Shown in pieces: positions 25,552 through 35,425 of a stretch of DNA of 40,013 bases. The stretch lies in assembly GCA_029932195.1 (NCBI GenBank), contig JAOZQN010000006.1:1-40013 (forward strand), read 5' to 3'. The notes under the pieces were generated by a model. The model saw nothing but the letters and a program-made list of their open reading frames with translations, ran no database searches and was not told where the DNA came from. The stretch's first letter is position 1, and every line of letters begins with the position of its first letter. This DNA comes from Bacteroidales bacterium. Its GTDB lineage: Bacteria; Bacteroidota; Bacteroidia; Bacteroidales; JAOZQN01. Both the position numbers and the translations under genes were made by a program.

Positions 25552-27105
25552 ATGAAAAAATTTTTTAACATAGCAGGACCTTGCAACGACACGAAACATT
25601 ATATGATTCCAGTTATAGAAAAATATAAAGAATTATTATTTTTGATAAAACAGGAGCAATATTTTGTTATTCATGCTGCAAGGCAAACAGGAAAAACTAC
25701 ACTTATAAAAGCTCTTGTTAATAAAATAAATAGCGAAGACGATTATTATGCACTTTATTGCTCGTTGGAATCTGTGCATGCCTTCAAAGACCCTGAAAAA
25801 GGTATGGTGGAAATAGTCAATACTATTAAAGATGCGTTAAAATATTCTAATTTACCAAATAAAAATAAATTTGCAGAAGATGTAGATATTTCTAAAACTT
25901 CTATACTTATATCAAGTTCTCTTACCGATTTTTCTGTTCTTTTAGACAAGCCATTTATTATATTTTTTGATGAGATAGATGGAATTGAAGACGGAACTCT
26001 AATAACATTTTTGCGTCAGCTACGTAAGGGATACGTGTCTCGCCCAGAAATACCATTTGTGCATAGCATCGCACTTGTTGGAATGAGAGATATAAGAGAC
26101 TATAAATCAAAACTTAGAGATGGTAGAAATACGCTTGGTTCAAAAAGTCCCTTCAATATAATTAAAAAAACTTTTACTTTAGAGAACTTCTCTTTTGAAG
26201 AGGTAATCTCTCTGTATAAGCAACATACAGAAGTAACAAAACAAATTTTTGAAAAATCTGCGGTTGAATATATTTATCAACAATCCAAAGGGCAACCTTG
26301 GTTAGTGAACGCAATTGCCACAAAAATAATAGAAGATTTATTAAAAAACGACCATTCAAAACCTATCACAAAACAACTAGCCAAAGAGGCTATCCAAAAT
26401 ATAATTAAACAACGCCACACTCACATAGATAGCCTTTTAGATAGACTTAAAGACGAAAGAGTGCGTAAAATTATTGAGCCAATACTTATCACAACCAACG
26501 AAAATGATATAGATTTTTTTAACGATGATTTACAATATTGTAAAGATCTTGGCTTGATAAAAGAAGAAAATAAAATCCTAAAACCATCAAACCCAATTTA
26601 TGCCGAAGTAATTATTAGAGAGCTGTCTTACAGCACTCAAGCTCGTCTGCAAACAGAAATAAAAAATACTTGGATAGATAATAATAAAATAAATATGAAT
26701 GGCTTGATGGAAGCATTTCAGGAATTTTGGCGAGAAAATAGCACTATTTGGACAAAAAAATATCAATATCAAGAAGCTGCACCACACCTCATAATGCAGG
26801 CTTTTTTGCAAAGAATTATTAATGGCGGTGGAGATATTTTGAGAGAGTATTCTTATGGAAAAAAACGGATTGATTTATGTGTTCGTTTTGGTGGGAATAA
26901 ATATCCAATAGAATTAAAACTTCATTATGGAAAAAAAACAATCCCCGACGGACTGGAACAACTTGCCGAATACATGGACGGTTTTGGCGAAAAAATAGGC
27001 TGGCTCGTTGTTTTTGACCGAAGGAAAAATAAAACATGGGACGAAAAAATATATTGGAAAACAGAAAATTATAACAATAAAATAATTAATATTGTTGGTT
27101 GTTAA
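25552..27105 (+). CDS. AAA-like ATPase fused to a C-terminal PD-(D/E)XK-type nuclease domain
   Basis: Walker A AARQTGKTTLIKAL, Walker B FIIFFDEIDGI; C-terminal GKKRIDLCVRFGGNKYPIELKLHYGKK fits D-Xn-E-X-K. Confidence 0.8.
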   Translation: MKKFFNIAGPCNDTKHYMIPVIEKYKELLFLIKQEQYFVIHAARQTGKTTLIKALVNKINSEDDYYALYCSLESVHAFKDPEKGMVEIVNTIKDALKYSNLPNKNKFAEDVDISKTSILISSSLTDFSVLLDKPFIIFFDEIDGIEDGTLITFLRQLRKGYVSRPEIPFVHSIALVGMRDIRDYKSKLRDGRNTLGSKSPFNIIKKTFTLENFSFEEVISLYKQHTEVTKQIFEKSAVEYIYQQSKGQPWLVNAIATKIIEDLLKNDHSKPITKQLAKEAIQNIIKQRHTHIDSLLDRLKDERVRKIIEPILITTNENDIDFFNDDLQYCKDLGLIKEENKILKPSNPIYAEVIIRELSYSTQARLQTEIKNTWIDNNKINMNGLMEAFQEFWRENSTIWTKKYQYQEAAPHLIMQAFLQRIINGGGDILREYSYGKKRIDLCVRFGGNKYPIELKLHYGKKTIPDGLEQLAEYMDGFGEKIGWLVVFDRRKNKTWDEKIYWKTENYNNKIINIVGC

Positions 27106-27120
27106 AATTAAGAAAGAGGG

Positions 27121-27324
27121 TTTTAGTTTCTTATTCTTAATATTGTTGTATTTTTTGGCATAATATTATTCAAAACTTCATAATTTCAAAACTTCATAAC
27201 TTTTCCAGCTTGTCTGGCTTAGGAAGGAGGAATTTAGGAGAGAGGAGGGAGGATTTTAGTCTTTTTATCCTGAAAATCGTTGTTTTTTTGGCATAATATT
27301 ATTCATAACTTCATAACTTTTCTA
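27121..27324. repeat. ~70-85 bp direct repeat (two copies) separated by a GGAGG-type heptad tract
   Basis: ttttagt...ttttttggcataatattattca(aa/t)aacttcata...acttttc at 27121-27205 and 27254-27324; between them ggaagga ggaattt aggagag aggaggg aggattt. Confidence 0.75.
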
Positions 27325-27408
27325 CCTGTGCAATTAAAAAAAGCTCTTATCTAAAGTATAAAATTAAACGTAATTATCTAATAATAAAAATATTATATGT
27401 TTTAAAAT

Positions 27409-29751
27409 ATGAAAAAGATATTCATAATAATAGCCTTTATTTTTCTATCAACAAATATATTTGCTCAATACGGCGAAATTGACAGCTTAGAGTTTTTGCT
27501 CGCAAGCGAAACTGTTGATACTACAAAAGTAAATATGCTAAATACGCTTGCCCAAAAATTATCTTATTCCGACTCAGATAAGGCTCATGAGTTTGTAAAT
27601 CAGTCAATTGAATTATGCAACAAAATTGGTTTTGACAAAGGACTTGGAATGGCTTACAAACATCTTGCTATTGTATTTTTTTATAAGGGAGATATAGATA
27701 AATCATTGGAAAGTTTAAACAAAAGTCTTGAAGTTTATCAAAAAATGGACGACCAATCAAGTGTTGCAAAAGTATTAAATAATCTTGGGATAATTTATAA
27801 AGCAAAAGGCGATTATGAAAAATCATTGGAATATTACAAAAAAACAATTGATGTGCTTTCGCAAATAAATGACAAATCTACTCTTGTAACAGCCTATTTA
27901 AATACAGCAAATATTTTCACACTGCAAGGCAATCATAATAAAGCACTTGAATATAATTTTAACGCCCTAAAAATAACCGACGAACTTGATAAAAAAGACG
28001 AAAATGTAATAGTCCAACAAGCATCAATAAATATGAATATTGCAATCATATATAGACAGCAAGAAAACAATGTAGAAGCAGAAAATCATTATAATAAAGC
28101 AAATAAATTATTTCAATCCATAAAAGACAGCAAAGGAATTGCAGATACTTATTTGAATATTGGAACTCTAAAATATGACGAAAAAAATTACACCGAAGCT
28201 ATAAATTTCTATAATAAATCATTAGAATTTTACACAAATGAAAATAAAATAGCACTTGCCAATTACAATATTGGAGATGCCTACAATAAGCAAGCAGATT
28301 ACGAAAAATCCATCACCTTCTTAAATAAAAGTTTAGAAATTTACACCAAAGTTGAAGACCCACGAGGCGTTGCCGTTTGCAAAAGCGGAATTGGTGAATA
28401 TTATTTTATGAACGAAAACTACGAGCAAGCAATTATTTCGTTAGACTCTGCATATCAAATTGCTATGGAGATAGGAAATCCTAAAATTATTGAAGATGTA
28501 ACCGCTTTTTTGAGCCTTGCTTATTCCAAAACAGGGCAGTTTGAACTTGCCTACAAAACTCATCTTGTTTTCAAACAAATGCACGACAGCATTTTTAGGT
28601 CGGAAAACGAAAGAAAACAAACACAAATTGCTATGCAATACGAGTTTGACAAAGAACAAAAAACACAAGAAATTAAGCACGAGGCAGAAAAAGAAGAGCT
28701 AAAAATAGTTATTTTATTTTCGCTTGCTGCCGTTATTTTATTTATTTTATTAAGTATTTTTGCTTATCGTAGTTATAAAATAAAACAAAAAGCAAATCAG
28801 AGTTTAAAGCTCAAAAACGAGGAGATTAATCAACAAAATGAAGAAATAACAGCTCAAAGAGATGAAATTGGTTTGCACAAAAAAGATTTGGAAAAACAGC
28901 ATAAAATAGTTGTAACCCACAAAAGAGAAATAGAATCAAGCATTGTATATGCAAAACGAATACAAATTGCTGTTATTCCAAGTCGTCAGGTTTTGGATAA
29001 GTATTTTTTGGAATATTTTATCTTTTTCAAACCAAGAGATGTAGTTAGTGGAGACTTTTATTGGATTGGTGAAAAAAATAATTCATCCATTATTGTGGCT
29101 GCCGATTGCACTGGGCACGGTGTTCCTGGTGCTTTTATGAGTATGCTCGGAATTTCTTTTTTGAATGAAATTATTAATAAAGATAAAGAGCTTAAAGCAA
29201 ATGAAATTCTTGATAATCTTAGAAAATCTGTAATAAAATCTTTAAATCAAAACAAAGAAGACAACAATGTTACAAAAGATGGAATGGATATCTCTATCAT
29301 TATAACAAACAAAGAATCAAACACTTTACAATATGCAGGAGCTTATAACTCAATGTATCTTTTGAGAAATAAAACGACAGAAATTCCAAATCTGCCTTCT
29401 AAAAGCTATAAAATTTTTGAGAAAGAAAATTGCAAAAATCATATTATTGAAATAAAAGCTGATAGAATGCCAATTGGAGTTCATGTTGGAAAAATTAAAC
29501 CTTTTACAAATAAGGAAATAAAATTACAAAAAGACGACAAAATATATCTATTTTCCGATGGATATGCCGACCAATTTGGAGGAGAAAAAAACAGAAAATA
29601 CACTCAAAAACGATTTAAAAACTTGCTTTTAAATATTAATGAAAATAATTTAGAAAAACAAAAGGAAATTTTACAAACGACTCACGATGATTGGAAAGGA
29701 AAAATAAAACAACTTGATGATATACTTGTTATTGGACTAAAATATAATTAA
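27409..29751 (+). CDS. TPR - transmembrane - SpoIIE-family serine phosphatase
   Basis: Signal peptide, TPR array, TM (IVILFSLAAVILFILLSIFAY), coiled coil, PP2C/SpoIIE motifs (FKPRDVVSGDFYW, AADCTGHGVPGAFMSMLG, LFSDGYADQFGG). Confidence 0.92.
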   Translation: MKKIFIIIAFIFLSTNIFAQYGEIDSLEFLLASETVDTTKVNMLNTLAQKLSYSDSDKAHEFVNQSIELCNKIGFDKGLGMAYKHLAIVFFYKGDIDKSLESLNKSLEVYQKMDDQSSVAKVLNNLGIIYKAKGDYEKSLEYYKKTIDVLSQINDKSTLVTAYLNTANIFTLQGNHNKALEYNFNALKITDELDKKDENVIVQQASINMNIAIIYRQQENNVEAENHYNKANKLFQSIKDSKGIADTYLNIGTLKYDEKNYTEAINFYNKSLEFYTNENKIALANYNIGDAYNKQADYEKSITFLNKSLEIYTKVEDPRGVAVCKSGIGEYYFMNENYEQAIISLDSAYQIAMEIGNPKIIEDVTAFLSLAYSKTGQFELAYKTHLVFKQMHDSIFRSENERKQTQIAMQYEFDKEQKTQEIKHEAEKEELKIVILFSLAAVILFILLSIFAYRSYKIKQKANQSLKLKNEEINQQNEEITAQRDEIGLHKKDLEKQHKIVVTHKREIESSIVYAKRIQIAVIPSRQVLDKYFLEYFIFFKPRDVVSGDFYWIGEKNNSSIIVAADCTGHGVPGAFMSMLGISFLNEIINKDKELKANEILDNLRKSVIKSLNQNKEDNNVTKDGMDISIIITNKESNTLQYAGAYNSMYLLRNKTTEIPNLPSKSYKIFEKENCKNHIIEIKADRMPIGVHVGKIKPFTNKEIKLQKDDKIYLFSDGYADQFGGEKNRKYTQKRFKNLLLNINENNLEKQKEILQTTHDDWKGKIKQLDDILVIGLKYN

Positions 29752-29783
29752 TTTACACTTAGAATCAGAAATTTAATAATAAA

Positions 29784-31628
29784 ATGAAATTTCTAAAAAA
29801 CAATAATAAAATATTCTTTTTTACATCATTATTTATAATAATATCTTTTATTACATTATTGATGCTTTATTCTTTTTATCAAAATAAAGAGATTACAAAA
29901 GAACGAACTTTTATTGGACACAAAATAGGAGGAATAAATCAATCTATATTAAAATCACATATTTATATTGAGAAGGTTATACATAAAGAAAATGAAAATA
30001 GTATAGACAGCCTTATGTCGTATTTTAATTCTGCAAAAAAAGAAATAAATACTCTAATTTTGAAAGATAAACAAAATACATTTAAAGCAAAATTTACTGA
30101 ATTACAAAATGGTATTTTAGAATTTGAAAAAACATCAATATTAAAACTTAAGAATATTGATGACTACGAAATAGATAAAAAATATGATAATGGTTTTGAC
30201 AATATATATATTACCTCTCTAAAAGTAGAGAAAGAAGTAGAAAATTACCTTGTAACTAAACGAAAACAACAAAATAAAACACAATTATATTTAATTTTTG
30301 TCTTATTCTTTTTATTTATTTTTATGATGTTTTTAATCAACTATGTTATAAAAAGATTAATTAAATCAAGAAAAAATTATCAAAAATTATTAAAACAAAA
30401 TGAGACTCTTTTAAAGGCAATTCCAGATATAATTACAGAGGTAGATAATAATAAAATAATTAGATGGACAAATAGTGCAGGTTATAATTTTTTTGGCAAA
30501 GATGTAATTGGCAAAGAAGCAAGCTATTATTTTATTGAAGATAAAGACACGTATAATCAGGTTGCTCCTGTTTTTGCAGGAAACGAAACTACTATTTATG
30601 TGGAAAACTGGCAGCGTCGCAAAGACGGAGAAAAACGATTATTTGCATGGTGGGTTAGGACTCTTAAAAATGAAAAAGGGAATGTTATTGGAGCTTTATC
30701 CACTGCAAGGGATATAACAGAAATCAATGAATCTCAGCAAGAATTGGAAACGTATAAAAATCATTTGGAAAGAATGATAGAAGAAAGAACATTTGATCTT
30801 GTTAGTACAAACCAAGAATTATACACCAAAATTAAAGAAAAAACACGAGCCGAACGAAAGATAAAAAAACAAAAGGACTTAATAGATGCAACTAATACAG
30901 AACTAAGAATAGCATTAAATGAAGAGAAAAAATATTCAAGAATTAAAAATAATTTTGTTGCTCAAACATCTCATGAATTTAGAACACCACTTGCAGCAAT
31001 AGGTTTTGCGGCAGGTTTTCTGAAAAAATATTATCACAGACTTGATGATACCGTTATAAATAAAAAACTTGCAAAAATAGAAAATGAAATTCAAATATTA
31101 CTAAAATTATTAGATAATGTATTAAATTTAGAGAAGTCAAATTCTAAAAAATATAATTTTGTAAAATATAATTTAAACGAATTTTTAGAACCAATAATAG
31201 AAGAAGTTAAAGCAGCAACTCAAGGAACACACGAAGTTTTATTTCTTAACTCAAACGGCAATACTAAAATATACATAGATTACGATATTGGCAGAAATAT
31301 CTTCATCAATTTACTTTACAATGCAATCAAATTTTCACCAGAGCAAGCACATATTGAAGTTGAGTGTATAGTTAATAATGATTTCACAACAATAAGTATA
31401 AAAGACTATGGTATAGGACTTAATAAAAGAAAATTATTAAATCTTTTTGAACCTTTTAATCGTGGTATAAATGTTGGAGATATAACAGGAACAGGGCTTG
31501 GCTTAGCAATTGTGAAAGAGGCTTTGGATAAATGCAAATGGCAACTTGAAGTAGAATCAAAAATTGGAGAAGGAAGTACGTTTACTGTAAAAATTCCGAA
31601 AAAATATGAAAAAAATATTAATAATTGA
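29784..31628 (+). CDS. PAS-domain sensor histidine kinase
   Basis: Two TM segments, PAS (LLKAIPDIITEVDNNKIIRWTNSAGY), H-box TSHEFRTPLAAIG, N-box NIFINLLYNAIKFSP, G-box GTGLGLAIVKEAL. Confidence 0.94.
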   Translation: MKFLKNNNKIFFFTSLFIIISFITLLMLYSFYQNKEITKERTFIGHKIGGINQSILKSHIYIEKVIHKENENSIDSLMSYFNSAKKEINTLILKDKQNTFKAKFTELQNGILEFEKTSILKLKNIDDYEIDKKYDNGFDNIYITSLKVEKEVENYLVTKRKQQNKTQLYLIFVLFFLFIFMMFLINYVIKRLIKSRKNYQKLLKQNETLLKAIPDIITEVDNNKIIRWTNSAGYNFFGKDVIGKEASYYFIEDKDTYNQVAPVFAGNETTIYVENWQRRKDGEKRLFAWWVRTLKNEKGNVIGALSTARDITEINESQQELETYKNHLERMIEERTFDLVSTNQELYTKIKEKTRAERKIKKQKDLIDATNTELRIALNEEKKYSRIKNNFVAQTSHEFRTPLAAIGFAAGFLKKYYHRLDDTVINKKLAKIENEIQILLKLLDNVLNLEKSNSKKYNFVKYNLNEFLEPIIEEVKAATQGTHEVLFLNSNGNTKIYIDYDIGRNIFINLLYNAIKFSPEQAHIEVECIVNNDFTTISIKDYGIGLNKRKLLNLFEPFNRGINVGDITGTGLGLAIVKEALDKCKWQLEVESKIGEGSTFTVKIPKKYEKNINN

Positions 31629-32211
31629 TGATTATAAACCTTTATTAGAAGAGATTGTAGAATTTCTGAAATTTGAAGGATATAATGCTATTGCTGCAAA
31701 AAATGGAGCAGAAGGAGTTCAAAAGGCACAGGATTTTTTGCCAGATTTAATAATCTGTGATATTAATATGCCGAAAATAGACGGTTATCAGGTCTATAAA
31801 GTATTACAAACTTTTCCTGAAACCATAAATATTCCATTTATTTTTCTTACAGCAAAAGTTCAAACAGAAGATTTTAAAAAAGGACTAAGACTTGGAGTTG
31901 ATGATTATATAACAAAACCTTTTAAAATTGAAGAAATCTTAAATTCTATTGAAAAAAGAATCCAAAAATATGATAGACTAAAAAATATAAATAAACCAGA
32001 AATAAAAACACATAATATAAGTCTAACAAAAAGGGAATACGAGGTCTTAGAATTAATTTGTAAAGGACTTACAAACAACGAAATATCAGAAATGTTATTT
32101 ATAAGTAACAGAACAGTTGGCAACCATAGAGCAAATATTTTGTTAAAAACAGATACTAAAAATACAGCAAATCTTGTAGCATTTGCAATAAAAAATAATT
32201 TTGTAAAATGA
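31606..32211 (+). CDS. Response regulator, REC + LuxR-type HTH
   Basis: KKILIIDDYKPLL, DLIICDINMPKIDG, LTAK, LTKREYEVLELICKGLTNNEISEMLFISNRTVGNHRANI; overlaps the kinase gene by 23 bp. Confidence 0.95.
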   Translation: MKKILIIDDYKPLLEEIVEFLKFEGYNAIAAKNGAEGVQKAQDFLPDLIICDINMPKIDGYQVYKVLQTFPETINIPFIFLTAKVQTEDFKKGLRLGVDDYITKPFKIEEILNSIEKRIQKYDRLKNINKPEIKTHNISLTKREYEVLELICKGLTNNEISEMLFISNRTVGNHRANILLKTDTKNTANLVAFAIKNNFVK

Positions 32212-32960
32212 ATATAGAAATAAAAAATTTACTCAACGAAAAATATAATCAATTTAATAATACCAATTTTATACAAACCGACCCAATTCAAATTCCTCAC
32301 CAATTTTCGCAAAAAGAAAATATTGAAATATCTGCATTTCTAACCTCAATAATTGCTTGGGGAAATAGAAAAATGATTATCAACAATGCCAACAAAATGA
32401 TGAATCTTTTAGATAACAATCCGATAGATTTTATCCAAAATGCAAATAAAAAAGATATTGAAAACCTACCAGATTTTAAACATAGAACATTCAATGAGGT
32501 TGATTTTAAATTCTTTATAACTTCATTACAAAATATTTATAAAAATTATGGAGGGCTTGAAACTGTTTTCACAAAAGGCTACCAGACAGACAATACGGTA
32601 AGAAATTCAATAATATATTTCCGTGAAATATTCTTCTCAATTCCATTTCCCGAACGCACAACAAAACATATTGCCAATGTAGCAAAAAACTCCGCCGCTA
32701 AACGTATTAACATGTTTTTAATGTGGCTTATTCGAAACGATAACAGAGGAGTGCATTTTGGTTTGTGGCAAAATATTCCTGCGTCTGCACTTATGCTACC
32801 AATAGATGTGCATAGCGGAAATACGGCTCGTCGTTTGGGCTTGCTCACCCGAAAGGCAAACGACTGGAAATCAGTGGAAGAGATTACAAAACATCTCCGA
32901 AAACTTGACCCAAAAGACCCCATAAAATACGATTTTGCACTTTTTGGAATGGATATTTAA
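32208..32960 (+). CDS. TIGR02757/DUF2400 family protein
   Basis: EISAFLTSIIAWGNRKMIINNANKMM, RWNKFLMW-like RINMFLMWLIRNDNRGVHFGLW, LPIDVHSGNTARRLGL; ATGA overlap with the response regulator. Confidence 0.9.
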   Translation: MNIEIKNLLNEKYNQFNNTNFIQTDPIQIPHQFSQKENIEISAFLTSIIAWGNRKMIINNANKMMNLLDNNPIDFIQNANKKDIENLPDFKHRTFNEVDFKFFITSLQNIYKNYGGLETVFTKGYQTDNTVRNSIIYFREIFFSIPFPERTTKHIANVAKNSAAKRINMFLMWLIRNDNRGVHFGLWQNIPASALMLPIDVHSGNTARRLGLLTRKANDWKSVEEITKHLRKLDPKDPIKYDFALFGMDI

Positions 32961-32964
32961 TTGA

Positions 32965-33696
32965 TTAATCTACGTCGTCAATATTTTTTTGTCTGTATAT
33001 AAATGATTTATCAACATCAAAACAAATTAAACTACCAAAAGAGTCTTTTTTTATATAAAAACAACCATTATCAAGATTAATTACCTGTTTGTTTTGCTCT
33101 ATACTACATTCAATTTCAGATAATTCCGTTGGAGTATGACCATGTATAATTTTATATTTAAAATCATCTTTAGGAATAACAGGTTTACGCATCCACAACA
33201 TATTTTCAAAATCAAGAAAATGGTTTTCTGCCTCAAAATTTAACCCTGCATGGACAATTAAAAGATTATCAATAATATAATAAACAGGTAAATTAAAAAT
33301 AAAATTTAAAAACTCTTCAATTTCTGACTCTTCATAATCGTCCTCGTCAAAATCAAAATCATAAATTTTAATAAGCCCCCACTTCAGATAAGTCTCAATT
33401 AATTCCTGTTCATGATTTCCTTTTATAGGAAAAACATTATAATCATTTTTTATTAATTCTAAAATAATATCAACAACACCAATACTATCTATCCCCTTAT
33501 CAATATAATCTCCTAAAAAAAACAGATAATCATTTTTTGTCAAATTCAACTTTTGAATTAAGGCAAGTAATGTTTTTGGAGAGCCATGAATATCTGGAAT
33601 AATCAATATTCTTCCATCCCCTTTTCGCTCAATTTTAAAATGAGAATAAAGAACTCTATCGTCTTGTTTTAATATCTTTTTTAATAAATTACTCAC
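32965..33696 (-). CDS. Metallophosphoesterase (serine/threonine phosphatase-like)
   Basis: RILIIPDIHGSPKTLLAL, LFFLGDYIDKGIDS, FPIKGNHEQEL, IIHGHTPT. Confidence 0.93.
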   Translation of the reverse strand: MSNLLKKILKQDDRVLYSHFKIERKGDGRILIIPDIHGSPKTLLALIQKLNLTKNDYLFFLGDYIDKGIDSIGVVDIILELIKNDYNVFPIKGNHEQELIETYLKWGLIKIYDFDFDEDDYEESEIEEFLNFIFNLPVYYIIDNLLIVHAGLNFEAENHFLDFENMLWMRKPVIPKDDFKYKIIHGHTPTELSEIECSIEQNKQVINLDNGCFYIKKDSFGSLICFDVDKSFIYRQKNIDDVD

Positions 33697-34388
33697 AATA
33701 TTAATAAATTACTCAAAATAAGTTCATTTTTTAAATTTGCAATTGCCTGTTTTTCAAAGTCATTTCTAATTTCTGGAGTTTTAAAAATAGGTAAATTTGA
33801 CAACGTATTTTTAACAAAAACTACCCTACCCTTTTGAAATTCCAAATCTGAATATTGAGAATATTCCTGTCTTATTTTTTGCAAATATTTTTTGTAATTT
33901 TCAGGAGGACTTCCTAGAATAGACATATCAAAATCTAAGAAAAATAGCAAATCTTTGTCTGAATTATTTGTAGAAGGATTATGATTTTTTGTTGCAATAA
34001 TATAATTGCAACTTTTTTCTATCAAACTTTTTGGAAAACTGCTATTTTCAAAACTCTGTTTTAATTTTTCGGCAGACTGAAATTCATTATCATTTTTTTT
34101 AGGAAAATAATAAAAATCGTGATAAAAAATTGAAAGTAAAACCGTATTTTTATCAATAATTTTAGATTCGTGTTTTTCAAATAAACCATACATCTGAAAA
34201 AGATGATCTAAATTATGATAAAAACGATTTTTTGAGGTATAATTTTCAACAATTTCTTTCCACAATTTCTTTGCGAAATTTTCATTTTTATAATACGAAA
34301 AAATCAGCTTAAAAAATACTTCTTTTAATATGGCAATATGGTGTTCCTCCTGTTTTTTCATAATAATTTTGATGTTTTTCTTCGGCAT
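33693..34388 (-). CDS. HD-domain-like hydrolase (predicted metal-dependent HD superfamily)
   Basis: RFYHNLDHLFQMYGLF, LSIFYHDFYYFPKKNDNEFQSAE, YIIATKNHNP. The start is probably internal (e.g. Met at 34361); the ORF overlaps msrA. Confidence 0.78.
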   Translation of the reverse strand: MPKKNIKIIMKKQEEHHIAILKEVFFKLIFSYYKNENFAKKLWKEIVENYTSKNRFYHNLDHLFQMYGLFEKHESKIIDKNTVLLSIFYHDFYYFPKKNDNEFQSAEKLKQSFENSSFPKSLIEKSCNYIIATKNHNPSTNNSDKDLLFFLDFDMSILGSPPENYKKYLQKIRQEYSQYSDLEFQKGRVVFVKNTLSNLPIFKTPEIRNDFEKQAIANLKNELILSNLLIL

Positions 34389-34788
34389 TCCAAAATTTTG
34401 ATGCTTTTGTCAATTTTGTTGCTACAAAATAACCCTTTTTTGTCAAAATTGCTATAAGTTCCTGTGCAATAGATTTTTGTTTTTCTGAAAAATAAAAAAT
34501 TTCCGAACGGTATTGCTCTCCAATATCTGGACCTTGCCCATCTATTTGCGTAAAATTATGAGTTTCAAAAAATAATTTTGTCAGTTTGTGATAACTAATT
34601 ATTTCAGGATTAAATTCCACAAGCACAGCCTCAGCATGTCCTGTTGTGTGCGAACAAACCTCTTCGTAAGTTGGATTTTCTTTTGCGCCTCCAATGTAAC
34701 CAACCTTGGTAGAGACAACACCTTCTTCTTTTTCAAAATAAAATTGAGTTCCCCAAAAACAACCTGAGGCAAATATTGCTTTTTCCAT
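34309..34788 (-). CDS. msrA: Peptide-methionine (S)-S-oxide reductase MsrA
   Basis: IFASGCFWGTQFYFEKEEGVVSTKVGYIGG, YEEVCSHTTGHAEAVLVEF, FFETHNFTQIDGQGPDIGEQYRSEIFY. Confidence 0.95.
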   Translation of the reverse strand: MEKAIFASGCFWGTQFYFEKEEGVVSTKVGYIGGAKENPTYEEVCSHTTGHAEAVLVEFNPEIISYHKLTKLFFETHNFTQIDGQGPDIGEQYRSEIFYFSEKQKSIAQELIAILTKKGYFVATKLTKASKFWNAEEKHQNYYEKTGGTPYCHIKRSIF

Positions 34789-34972
34789 AATTATTAGTTG
34801 AAAGTTAAACGCCGTCAGGTCTTGCAGACGCTTTCGGGTTTTACGAAGACTTAAATACCATTCGGGTTCTTCCGAGAAACTTGCTTATAATTTTCATTAA
34901 GAAGTTAAAGAACAATAGTTATACTCGTCCAGGTATCCGAAAAATTATTAATTGTTCATTATTAATTATTAT

Positions 34973-35422
34973 TTACTTTTTCTCTTTCTTTTTTTCCTCT
35001 TTTTTGAACAGAGAGAAGACTATTAAACCAACATAAACACCAAAAGCACTTTCTATTATTGCAATTATTTGTTGCAAACCATCTCCTGAGAAAAACTCGT
35101 TTCCCTGTGCTGTTTGATTTATACTCATTACAATTGCCAAAAAATACACAGGAAAAACGATAAAAGTTATTAGAGATATGGACGATTTAACTCGCACTAC
35201 TTCTGTCTTCTTCTTTTTTGTTTTGTAAGGATTATCTACAATATCTTTTATCATAACTGTCAGATACACAGTAAAAAGTGGCAAAATTAAAGTAAATGCC
35301 GAAATTGTTTCACTTTTAGTTAAACCTTGTGTAGCAGAATGGAATAATATTACTCCCATCGTGAATATTTTTGCAATAAGCATAAATATTAATATAATAT
35401 TTTTTAATTTATTTTTTTTCAT
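34973..35422 (-). CDS. Small multi-pass membrane protein, hypothetical
   Basis: 149 aa with four hydrophobic segments and Lys-rich ends; no family recognised. Confidence 0.6.
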   Translation of the reverse strand: MKKNKLKNIILIFMLIAKIFTMGVILFHSATQGLTKSETISAFTLILPLFTVYLTVMIKDIVDNPYKTKKKKTEVVRVKSSISLITFIVFPVYFLAIVMSINQTAQGNEFFSGDGLQQIIAIIESAFGVYVGLIVFSLFKKEEKKKEKK

Positions 35423-35425
35423 TTA

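Noticed and set aside
34801-34960. Possible REP remnant (cgccgtcaggtcttgcagacgctttcgggttttacgaagac)
   Set aside because: Words resemble known GACCTGACGG-type repeats, but no convincing stem or second copy could be aligned by eye.
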